From Siphlonurus alternatus (lineage: Eukaryota > Arthropoda > Insecta > Ephemeroptera > Siphlonuridae): DNA of 64,000 nucleotides. The DNA lies in NCBI GenBank assembly GCA_949825025.1, contig OX463778.1:32876616-32940615 (forward strand), given 5' to 3'. Both the position numbers and the translations under genes were made by a program. Of this stretch, positions 37,901 to 50,000 are shown piece after piece. The notes beneath the pieces were generated by a model that had not been told where the DNA came from, made no database searches, and saw only the letters and a list, made by a program, of their open reading frames with translations. The stretch's first letter is position 1. Each line of letters opens with the position of its first letter.

Positions 37901-40900
37901 CAAAATTAAAATCATCCAACTCTCATGCAGTTTCCGAGAAGCTTGAGAATGTGTCTCAGGAGCCACCACTGTTCCCCTCTGATGTTCCCCCCAGCATGCG
38001 CATGTCCACCCCTGCCTCAGCTTTGTTTCCCCTGGAGCCCCGCACCCTTGAGCTTAACAGCCTGCCAGCCCAACTACACACGGCTGACAGCCTGGAGGAA
38101 CTGCAGGAGTTTCTTCTGCTTGAGTCTCAGTGCACGGATAGCAACAGCGAGAGAGGCTTGGCTTCCAAATATTCAGATGATGATCAGGATTTTAATGGCA
38201 CGAAAGATCGTCGAGCCATGTCAGGTAATTTAATAAAATAATTAATCAGAAAATATATTTCAGTAATTTAAAAGAAGGTGGGTTAATTTTGGATTATTTC
38301 TTATGCTTAACTTTATAATTAAAATTCAGATCCAAGAAGAAGGTTGGGGGTGGGGGGAGGGGGAAGAACTTGTTATCAACAATTAATTCATCAGTATTAT
38401 TATTACCAATATGCTTTGCTAACTCATGTTTTGTTTTTACTACCTGCACGTTTATGTTTATGTTTTTTGTCTGTCCTTTTTAGATCATTGATGTACGTTA
38501 TACCTGCGTAAAAATTAAAATTATAAATATATATTTAACAAAAAAAAAATGCTTGCAACTGTCTAGTCAAATTATTTTTAATGGCTGTTTATTAATCAAT
38601 GCCGGATATACTAACAAATGAGGTACGTTATTTTTTTCCCTATGATAAACAATGTTGTCCCATATTTATATATTTTCTCTTTAGCTACACAAAGTCCACC
38701 AGTATTTATTCAAGAAATTACGGATGCTAGAGGCAAGGAAGGAGAGACTATTACATTTGAATGTCTGCTCTCTGGAACTCCAACTCCAGGTAACAGATCA
38801 TTAGTTTGTATACCGACTGCAGTAAATTAATTTAATTTACGCTATTTGTAGACGTGGTTTGGTACCATGAAGACAAGATGCTCCGCAGTACAGTAAATAT
38901 GAAGATTGGCATCAAGAACAACAAAACGTCGTGCACCATTAAGAACGTGACTCGGGAGTATGAGGGCACTTACATGTGTAAGGCAATGAATGCTGCTGGA
39001 ACAGCAGTAACCAAAGCCAATCTCTTCTGCCACGGTAAGTCTTTCAAATTATTATTCTTTTCAGTTCCACTCTTTTAAATCATCATGATATAAAATAGTA
39101 TCCAGAATTTTTCAGAAATAGAAATGGCACCAATAAAAAAATTCAACATTTCTGATTTGTTTCGCTGGTACAGGTCACATGCAGTAAATTAGAATTTGTT
39201 GAATTTCTTTTTCCATTTCTGAATATTGTGGACAGTACTTACAAATTTAAAATAATGTATTTAATTAGTAATAAGTTGTTTTTTTTATTTCTATTCAAAG
39301 ATTTTTAAAATGAATACTGAATATTGTATCACATATTTGAACTATAAAAATATTCTTTGTTAACCACTGGTTTATGACTGGCTTTCAGAGCTGAATGAGG
39401 AGGAGAAACGAGCTCTGCAGGAAAAGAAAGAGAAAGAGGAGCTTGCTAAACGCAAGGAGGAGGAGAAGAAGAAGGCCAAGGAGGCGGCTAAGCTGGCGGC
39501 TAAGAAGGCTGCGGAGGAGGCAGAGAATGAGCGCCGACTGATGCTCAAGAAGCTCGAAGACGAGAAGAAGGCTGCCATCGAGGCCCAGGAGCTGGCCGTC
39601 AAGAAGTCTGCCGAGGAGGCTGACATGGAGAGGAGGAAGAAGCTCGAGGCCCGCAAGCAGTGAGTACCAGCGAAGCAGCTTAACTTGTTACTTAAAAATA
39701 ATATACTGTATTTCCTGGCTTAATACTAAAGCTTTGCAGATAATCTGTTTTCTAAAGTAATTTTTGAATATTTCTCTTATATAGTAATGCATTTCTTTTG
39801 CATATTGTTATATTTTTTTTAAAGTAGAGTGAGTTAATTTTTTTTTCTAAAAATAGTTTAACCTGCCCTCTATTGAGAAAAGAAAACCAAAAAAAAAAAC
39901 ATCTCAAATAGCTTCACCACAAAAAATTCCCAAAGTTGGTGTTTTGGAGGCCCTATAACATGCAGCCTTATGGAACAAAAAACAGCGTTTTACCCAACTT
40001 GGTCCGAACTATGGTACCATTTAAAAAATACCTACGTAATCCATGATGAATTCTTTAATGTATTTTCAAATAAAAAAATTACGGGGCCGGAAAAAAAAAA
40101 ACATTAAAATTTTTGTGGGTTACTTCCAATAAGGATTTTCAAGATTTTTTTCCGGAAAAACGGACTTGTATTTTTTTTTTTTTTTTTATTATATAATTAA
40201 AAAATCCATTAAAGAATTTATCATAGATTTTGTAGATATTTCTTAAATGGTACCAATACCATAGTTCAGACCAAGTTGGAGTAAAACGGTGTTTTCTGTG
40301 TTCCATAAGGCTGCATTGCATGTTAGGGACCTCCAAAACACCAACTTTGGGAATTTTTTGTGGTGAAGCTATTTGAGATGAAATTTTTTGGTTTTTATTT
40401 CTCAATATATAGAGGGAAGGTTAAACTATTTTTAGAAAATAAAATATTAAAAAATGCAATCGCGCACTCTACTTTAAGTGTGCCATTTATAAGTTACCCT
40501 ACTTTAATGTTTTTAACAATGACATCTTTAAAGCAAGTTTTATTTCATCTAAAAGATGTGTTTTATAATATACATAGTTTTTGACATGCTAAAAATAAAT
40601 GCTGAATAAATGTATTATTAATTAAGAAGCTTTCTATACTTATATAATGCTAATTAATATGATACCTTTTTGTTCTTAAAAAATAAATAATAAATTTTTA
40701 TATGATTGACAACAATTTAATGCTGAACAGTAACATACTAAAACCTAACATGCTTTTTTTACAGAGAGGAAAGGAAAAAGCGAGAGGCAAAAATACTGTA
40801 AGTTAACTGACCTGTCTTAACTGTATTTATAGTAAATGTATTACAACTTTTATGACAAAATTAAGAATAAAAATTGAAATATTCTAATTTGTAAATAAAT

Positions 40901-43233
40901 TAATTAAAGAAATCTTTGGAAAAAAAATACTTAAAAGAATAATCAATGCCAAATATATTATTACGTATTACTCTTTCCACATTGCTATAATATTGTATTT
41001 TATTTAAATAAACCTAACAGAAAATATGCAAAGATCGCAAAACAATATTATATCAAAAATTATACTTTTATTTCTTACATTTATATTTTTAACAGAGAGG
41101 AGCAGAAGCTTGAGGAGCAGAAGAAAATGGTGCAACAGGTAAGACTCGGACCCACTTTCCCACATGCAGACTGCTAACATTGGCTTGGTTATCGCAGGTG
41201 AAGCTGAAGCCAGTCAAGGTAGCGGAACCCAAGATGGAGGAGGTGCAGCCACTTCCCGCCAAGCCTGCGGTGCAGCTCAAGGCCGTGTCCAAGCAGCAGG
41301 TCCAGGAGAGCGTCACAGTCTCGGAGGTTCACACCGTGGAGCCCAAGCCTCGCAGGACCAAGAAGAAGGCCACCGCCCAGGCCAAGCCTGTCATAACCCC
41401 ATCTCTCTCCGAGGCCGCGTACGTTGAGGAGATGATGGACTACATTGGAGTTGAGGAGTTCGGAGACGTTGCCGAGGAGCCACTGAAGGACCTCGCTAAG
41501 ATCAGCTTCAGGACCCAGCAGGGCGTGACCATGGAGGAAGTAACCGCAGCGTATGAGGCTGGTGACTTCCCATCCTTGAGGGCTCCAGAAGCCCAAATGG
41601 CAATGGTTCAGTTGGTCGAGAGGCAAGGCCACGGAGCATTGATTGCAGAGGTGGTATCAGAGGAAAGCGCCACTCCCGCGGCTGAAGAACGACTTGCAGC
41701 GACAGGGTTCCGAGCACTCATGAAAGTGGTAGAACAGAAACACGCTGAGATTGAGGAGGTGTTGACCCACTTCGCTCCCGAGGACTTCCAGTGGGATGCA
41801 GCGGGCCAGTCAGAGGTGACAACCGAGCGACACTCCTCCAAGGTGCAGAAGACTGTTGCCTTCTCCCAGTCCACACAGAGCACACAGGTGGGTACCTTCT
41901 CATCGGGTGTTGTCACATTTAAGCACATTTAAAGTTACTATGGTGTTGAAAGAAAATAATTTTACCAGGACCAAAAACATAATTTTCTTCTTAAAATATG
42001 CTTTACCAATGGAATTTATCATCTTATTGTATTAATCATAAAATTAATAACAATGGACAACTTACATGAAAAAATTTTATTGCATATTTGGATAGAAGAC
42101 CTCGAGTTATGTTTTGTCGATTTTTTTCAGATTCTTTTGAACCCTCTAACACCCTCAAAATCGTGAGGAAAGACGCTGTAACGTCATAGTCATGTAACGC
42201 ATTTCCCTATGCTTGTGTGCTAAATAATTGCATGACTATAACGTCACAGCGTTATGCAGCATGATTTTAAGTGTGTTAGAGGGTTCAGAAAATATAAAAA
42301 TATATTGATAATACAGAACTTGAGGTTCTCCATCTGCAATAAAAAAATTTCATGAAGGTTGTCCATTACTTTGTGTTAATGAAGAATGTTATGAAAAAAT
42401 TTACCACATTAAATAATGCAATAGTTTTTTATACCAATTAGTCAAATACGTTAGCTAAAAATATTTAGTTTAATAAATTTTCATTCGGTGTTCAGGTTTA
42501 ATGATAGTTCCAAAAAAAATCATGCTTGTAACTGAGCGTTGTTTGTTTGTGCAGGAGGTGCACTCTGAGTCCGTTGAGCAAGTGAGCATCGGCCGGAAGA
42601 CTCAAGTGACCGCGACATCGGTGTCCACACAAGAGTTCGCCACTGCCCAACAGTCCGAGGTCCAAGTCAAAGGTGAGGAAGGCCTGCCCTGAAGACTGCA
42701 TGGACAAGTTATTGTAGATTGATGGCTGCTACAGAAAAGCTTGATATGAACAAATAATAATATAAAATGCTAGAACCTACGCATTAATAAACCTTCTTTT
42801 TTTTAATTCCCTTGTATATTAGACATATTTTAATTGTATAAAAAAATCTCTTCTCACACCCTTGTAAAATATTTATATATATATTTATGTTACTGCAGTA
42901 GGCTTGTGTGTAGTAATTGTAAAATATGTAAACGGCATGTATATAAATACTTTGTGGATTTGTACCTAATATTTAAATGAAAAACTAATAATTTAAGAAA
43001 ATATAGTCCAACTATGGACAGCTTTATCCTCCAAATTAAACAATTTATTTGCAAAGAACAAAGTAAAAAATAATACAGCATGGAAAATAATTTGCTTTTC
43101 AATTAAATAAGCCAATAAGTGTGCAGGGATTGTTAGTTACTATATATTCGTTTTTACAGAAGCTACAATCCTTAATAATGGCCGGATTGTACTGGATATT
43201 TTATTTCTGCATTTGTTTAAATTATTTCCTAAC

Positions 43234-43269
<36 letters not shown>

Positions 43270-43989
43270 CTGACAGAAATTACAATCAGAGTTGTTTACC
43301 AACATTTCATCATCTCAGAATATAAGGTTTATAAAACCTTGAGATTTCTATGCTATTGTGGACCTTATGTACATGAAGCATAAGGTTCACAATTGCATCA
43401 AAAACTTGTGGTTTATACGACGCATACATATTCTGAGGCGACGATTTGTTCTCATTTTTTACTTCATTTTTCTTTCAAGCATTTTATAGTAATGGCTATA
43501 TTTTAGCTATTTCTTCAATATTTTTTTCTGTTTGTATTTAACATTATGCCCACAAAGAAAAAAATTATTTAAAAATGAATTGGCTAATTTGGAGATTTAA
43601 TTCAATTTAAAAATATATGCACGATTTAATTCCTTTCCTCTATATACTATATGTTTGACTATAAAATTAATTTATGTTGCTTATTATAGAATCATAATAA
43701 TATAATATATATTTACTAGTTTATTTGTTGTTGTTGTAATTATCGGCTGCTATAAACATAGTTAAATGTACTTGTAGACCATTATACATATTATCTAGCT
43801 TTTTATTCTACAAATATTTTTTTTTCTATTTTGTATAGAAGTAGAGCATAGCTGTATTGATTTTTTGTGCTTTATATTTCTAATGCAGCATGTCATTTTT
43901 GTTGTGGTTTTGTAATATTTTTGTTGAAACAATAAATATTTTGTTGAAGACAAATATTTGTGTTGGTTTTTGTTTTTTATTTCTTACCA

Positions 43990-44022
<33 letters not shown>

Positions 44023-47000
44023 TTGCACTTTCTTCCTTTTTAGAATATTAAAATGTAGTTTAACAAATTTAAGATTACAAACAATCGCAAAGGTTTCTGG
44101 TCTTAATTTTTATGTACATTTAAACTGAATTTTTGCCTTTTTTTTCTCTCTTTTCTCTCTCTTTAAGTTAAAACTTTTACCAATTTTTTCAGACTTTTTT
44201 TCGTTCATAGTAAGGCCAAATTCCTTCCGACTCCAGCTGCTTCAAGGAATAACCTCTATAATAGTTTGACGTGGAAGTAAAAAAAAAAACTACTCAATTT
44301 CATTGTTGAAATATTTCAACAAAGGCTGAAAGCCTGGGGGGTCGTCAAATAACAGAAATTACAACAATCCTAAAATTAATACAGTCTTAGACTAAGTTTG
44401 GGTTAAGTGGTGTTATTTGAAGACCCCCCTGCTTTAGTCCACAAAATCGCAGATTCATTAATTTTCATGAAATCTGTAACTAATGAACTTGGGGCTTCTC
44501 TTTGCTACCACATCAATTTATTAAACCTGTAAGTCAGTTGAAACCATCAATTGTACATAATTATAAAATTAACAATATCATTTAATTAATTATAATACCC
44601 TAGATATTAAAATAATATAGCAATTGTATATCTTTATCATTAATAAATTTAATAACTGATAATATTGAATGAAATAACTCTAATAGTTATGTTTGAAGTA
44701 AACTAATTCTTAAGGGTAAGGTAACACGAACAATCGATTGTTGTAGTCCCATTTGATTAACATGTAAACCTTAGCAACCTCATAATAATTCTGTTTTTTT
44801 TTTTTTTTTTTTTGAGAGACAGTTCTTAGCACCAAAAAAATGTGGAAAAAATTTCAAAACAATCGGACGATCCAATTTTTTAAAATATATTTCTTACTTT
44901 AGGTCTCCATGGGAAAGCCCTATACTGAAAATTTAAAAAATTTAATTTAAAAAAAATTGGATCGTCTGATTGTTTTGAAATTTTTTCAATATTTTTTTGG
45001 TGCCAAGAACTGTCTCAAAAAAAAATTCAGAATCATTATGAGGTTGCTAAGGTTTACATGTTAATCAAATGGGACTACAACAATCGATTGTTCGTGTTAT
45101 CTTACCCTTAAGTTAAGATTTTGCAATGATTTTACTTAAATTTTTAAAAAAATATAGCAAGTAACTATAACAAATTCAATTGTAACATTTTACAATATTA
45201 AAATTAAAAGTAAATTAGATAGTGATAGGTTATTTTGTTTGCAGAATCTAAAGTTCAACAAAAGAAGAAATCCAGAGCGAGGCAAACGGAAATACAAGGT
45301 TTGACACTACTTAATTACTCTTTGTTCCACTTGTATAAATTTAAATATAAAGTAAATTGCATTTCAAAATTATATATCACGTATTTCATATTGATTAAAT
45401 TTGGATTTATAAAACTTTTTGCAATTACTTTTATTCTATACTTGAGTAGTTTAGAAATGTCTTTAATATATTCTTTACAGCTTTTTAAACAGTTTATAAT
45501 ATTTTATTTCATCATAAATAATTTTAATTTTCATTTAAATAAAAAAAATATATTTCTTTAAAAAAACAAAAATATTTCTTCATGGTTTAAAATATTGTTC
45601 TGTCCTGCGCTTATACTTATATAATTTTTTTGTTCGTGAAAACAATAATTTTTTATGGAATCAAAAATAATATTCTTCTTAAAAAACTTTCTAGCAAATA
45701 CACATTTAATACTTCTATGCAATTTACATGTTAATTGGTTTGACCTCTAACACGATATGATAAACTGACAGCACGCACTTACGCATCAATGTACACTACT
45801 TTCATATAACACACATTTCGTCACCTCAGAATGCAAGTCGCGTAAGTACAAAAAAATTTGATGCAACTTTGAACCTTATCTCAATATAACATAAAGCTCA
45901 AAGTCCCATCAAATTTTTTTGTACTTACGCGACTTGCATTCTGAGGCGACGATTTAGCAAAGATACTATAACAATAACATCATATTATTTATTTACACAC
46001 TGCTTTGAAATTTTTTCTTCCTGGACTGCATAGAGAAAAGTAGATGCTGAATTTTAATGGTAAGTAATAATATAAAAAGGAACGCTGCTTCGTAGAAAAA
46101 TGCTTGCAACTATTTCATGCTTTATTGGCTTAATTTTGTCATGGTATAATTTTTCATTTGATTTGATAGATGACATGATAATTATGCCGTAGTAAACATA
46201 ATTTATATAGTGATTTTTATTATATATAAAAATATATATATATTTATTATTATATAGAGATTTTCAAAATATAATATTTTAAAAACAATGTTTGTTGCAC
46301 CCGCAAAAATTTAATTTTTGCTTTATATGTTCGTCTTGGTATATGCAATGTAATTAACAGGTTAAGCAAAATAAAAGGCTGTGATTAGATTATTGAAATT
46401 AATGCTTTTAACAAAATTGTAATTGACAAATGCTTAATTTTATTAGTGCTTAGCTTACACTGTCTTTCTTCAGAACAAATTCCATGAAAAATAAAAAATA
46501 AAACTTGATTTTTATTTACAATAAAATTGATCCAAAATATATAAACTTTATAATACTGTATAAACTTTTCATTTATATACTTAATATATTTTTATACGTA
46601 ATATATATTATAAACAATTAAAAAAACATAAATATTTATATTATTCAATTCAACATTATGATATATGTAACAATATTGATATGACATGTATATGATATAT
46701 GTTGTAACTTAATACAACAATTTACATGACTGTAAAACAAAATAATTATTTTTATTAAAAAAAAAAAAAGTATCGATGTATCTAGTTCCAAATTACACTG
46801 ATTTTTTAGTAAATTTCCAAAAAAATTTAAAACTTACGTGACGACTACGATTATTAAGATAATTATAAATTATACGCTCGTATAACATTTCATAGAGTTT
46901 GTCAGTCTTTATTTCTAGCGCAGAAAAGGTTTGATCATGGTATGATCATAAGTATAGTGTATAAACAAGGCACCTAATCTATTTCTATATAGCTATACCA

Positions 47001-50000
47001 CGTGAATAAAGTACTAGAAGGTAAAAGGGGGAAGAGGGGGCTTCTCTTCCCGCCTACCTCTGGGGCCTGCAAGATTATTTAAAAAATAAATAAAAATAAA
47101 AAATTTTGAGCAATGCATACAGTGACCACAATATATAACTGTTCAATGCATGGATATCAGCTTTTTATTTTGTTACAAAGTTATTACTGAAAAATAATTA
47201 AACATTAAAATTTAAAAACATGTTTAAAGGTGTAATTGTTTATATATGACATTTAAAATGGATTGTATGTTTTTCACTTTCCAACAGCTCTTAAATTAAA
47301 ACATACGTTTACCTACTTTTGTTGATAAAAATTTTTGACTACTAATCTGCGATAAAAAGAAATATATTTTCTTCAAGCGCAGATATTTAAAACATGTTTA
47401 AAAGCTGAGGTTATATAGTTCACTCATGAAAGACATTTAATTGATTATATTGTTTATATAAATTACAATTAAGTGCGAGAGATGCATTGGAAGAATTGCC
47501 GCAAAAAAAAAAGAAGGAAAAAAAAAGTTATACACCCTGTAAAGTAGGCAACTGTTTGAGCATGATTGCGACGCATATATTATAACAGGAGATTATGGCG
47601 ATTATGCTGAAATGAGCACCACAAACATAGGAAGTTGCCATGTCTATATATATATACAATGCTCGAAAAGATTTTGGTAACTGCTATATATATCAGCTAG
47701 AGCCTATATGTTCTGCTCTATCGATGCACATTATTATTATAGACAAAAATTATAGTGAGACAGCGCGCGCTTAATTATATGCGTTATACTGCACAAATAA
47801 TTATATCTCTGCATGATGGTCCCGTAGATTTCCGTTTTACCTGACTTAATTAATAGCCACCGCGTTCACAAAAAAAAGAAGAGGACAAATCTTTTGTGAA
47901 TCGTGCCATGCCTTAAATATAATCGCAATTAATGCCATATGGATAAGAGATCCGATGGAGGGTACCAATCTACCAATTAACTGCCCATTATATTTTTTAC
48001 TTAATGCAGCTAGGTTGTGGTAGTAAATTCAGTATATCTCATAATATATTATTATGCATTGCAGGAAAAAAGAAATAAATAAAAATGAATAGACCACTTG
48101 CAAAACTATGTTTTAGCAAAACGTAAACAAACTCATTCACCCAGGTATTGTTGGTTGTTGATTATGTGTATTTTTCTTCCAATACATTGGACCTTATGGG
48201 AAATTCACGTTTTTCACATACAGATTTCAATACGTGACATACGTATAATTTTAAAAATAAATATATCACTGGAATCTGCAGTTCTTGGCCATTTATAATA
48301 TTGAAAATTTTATTGGAAGATGGTTTCTTTATTTCAATATAGTAAATTTAGTATGACACCAAATCAGCCAATTGGATGGGGTAAGATACGTAACTAGGCA
48401 AACTCCAGTTTGTTGATTTTAACTGTTGCAATAATAAACAATCTGAAGCTTGCTTGGTTACGTATCTTACCCCATGCAATTGGCTGATTTGGTATCATAC
48501 TAAATTTACTATATTGAAATAAAGAAACCGTCTTCCAATGCAATTTTCAACATTATAAATGGCCAAGAACTGCAGATTCCGGTGATATATTTATTTTTAA
48601 AATTATACGTATGTAATGCATTGAAATCTGTATGTGAAAATCGTAAATTTCCCATAAGGTCCAATGTATTGGAAAAAAAATACACATAATCAACAACCAA
48701 CAACACCTGGGTGAATGAGTTTGTTTACGTTTTGCTAAAACATAGTTTTGCAAGTGGTCTATTATTTTGTTTATTTTTTAACCGTTTTAAGTAAACAATA
48801 ATATAAATATTGAAACATTTTTTGCATTAATTTCGTAATGCCCTCTGTATTATGAAAAAATTAAATGGCCATAATATGATACCTTCTTTATATGGATATT
48901 TTCTAGTAAGAGACCATTTATTTGTATATGCAGTTAGCAAGTCGTGTTTTGATTCCTCCGATGTATAAGCTCGTATATAGATAATTTTGGCAAAGTCTAA
49001 AAGGAAAAGGTAACACGCCCAATGTTAAAAATATTATTTCCTCACATGAAATTCATGAAACATAATTATCTTAAAAAATATTCTCCTTTACATCCCCTAC
49101 ATCGGTAGCTTAAATATCAGGTAAAACAATTGAATCTAATTTTCGAGTCATAGAGTTTTAAAGTTGACTATAACATGTGGAGAAGTGGAACTTTCATGTT
49201 AAATTAGGCACTTTAAAAAATAATAATAAGTAAAAAATTAGATAGAATTTGTATACCTGATTTTTTTAGCTCCTGATATTAGGGGATGTAGAGGAGAATA
49301 ATTAAAGATATGTTTCATAATTTTCATGTGAGGTATTTATATATACTGTTATCTTACTCTTAAACTGTTAATGACATTACGGGAGGGTGTGAGGTGCAGA
49401 TTAGTGTACTATAGAGAGTCAACATAAGAATCAGATATATTTATTATGTCATGCATGTGTGTGAAAGTAAGTCAAGTAAATTAAATTCGATGTGAATTCT
49501 TTAGAGCATGACCATTTTGTAAGAATTATTATTATTAGCTTAAGCTAATTAATTAAGTTTAAAATCAAATCAGAACTCTCTCAGATGTGATTTCCTTTCT
49601 TCTGATATATATTTAATTTATTACTATGATTTTAACTATACCCATTTTAAAAATATTGTTTTTCCTAGTTGCTTAAACATTTCTTATTTACATATTACAT
49701 TTTAGAAAAGGGTTACATTTTGGGACATTCAGATTTCAGGAGGCTGAAGGATGAATAGGGAGAGGGGTTACTCTGAAATTTTGTAGCTGAAATATTTTAT
49801 CCAACCCAAATATTAATATAAAAATTACACAATGTTGCAAGATAATATTCTCATAAGATAAATTGCAATACGTATATACTCCATTTAAATATAAATGTCC
49901 AACCGGCGGTTTTGCTTTATTATAATTAACATGGCCGGATCGGAAATTTACATTTGACTGTAGTGTAAATGCAGCTTGCTGTCTATGCCAAATATTTTAT

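Larger units (their letters stand above)
42673..43960 (+). other. Candidate alternative 3' UTR and poly(A) region
   Basis: After TGA 42690-42692 the sequence has AATAAA at 42786-42791 and AATAAA at 43931-43936, the latter followed by a GT-rich stretch (TTGTGTTGGTTTTTGTTTT), the usual layout of a cleavage site. It overlaps the intron to 45245, so it would be a composite terminal exon. It contains the MITE-like repeat at 43307-43444. Confidence 0.5.
42673..45244 (+). other. Intron, 2,572 bp (when the onward splice is used)
   Basis: The first half is the candidate 3' UTR. The second half is mostly repeats: an ATT tract, a 30-base T run at 43992-44021 and three inverted repeats (43307-43444, 44324-44440, 44709-45112). 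Confidence 0.8.

Noticed and set aside
48098..48753. Two mirrored 66-codon frames with nearly the same protein on opposite strands
   Set aside because: They are the two arms of one palindromic element, not two genes.
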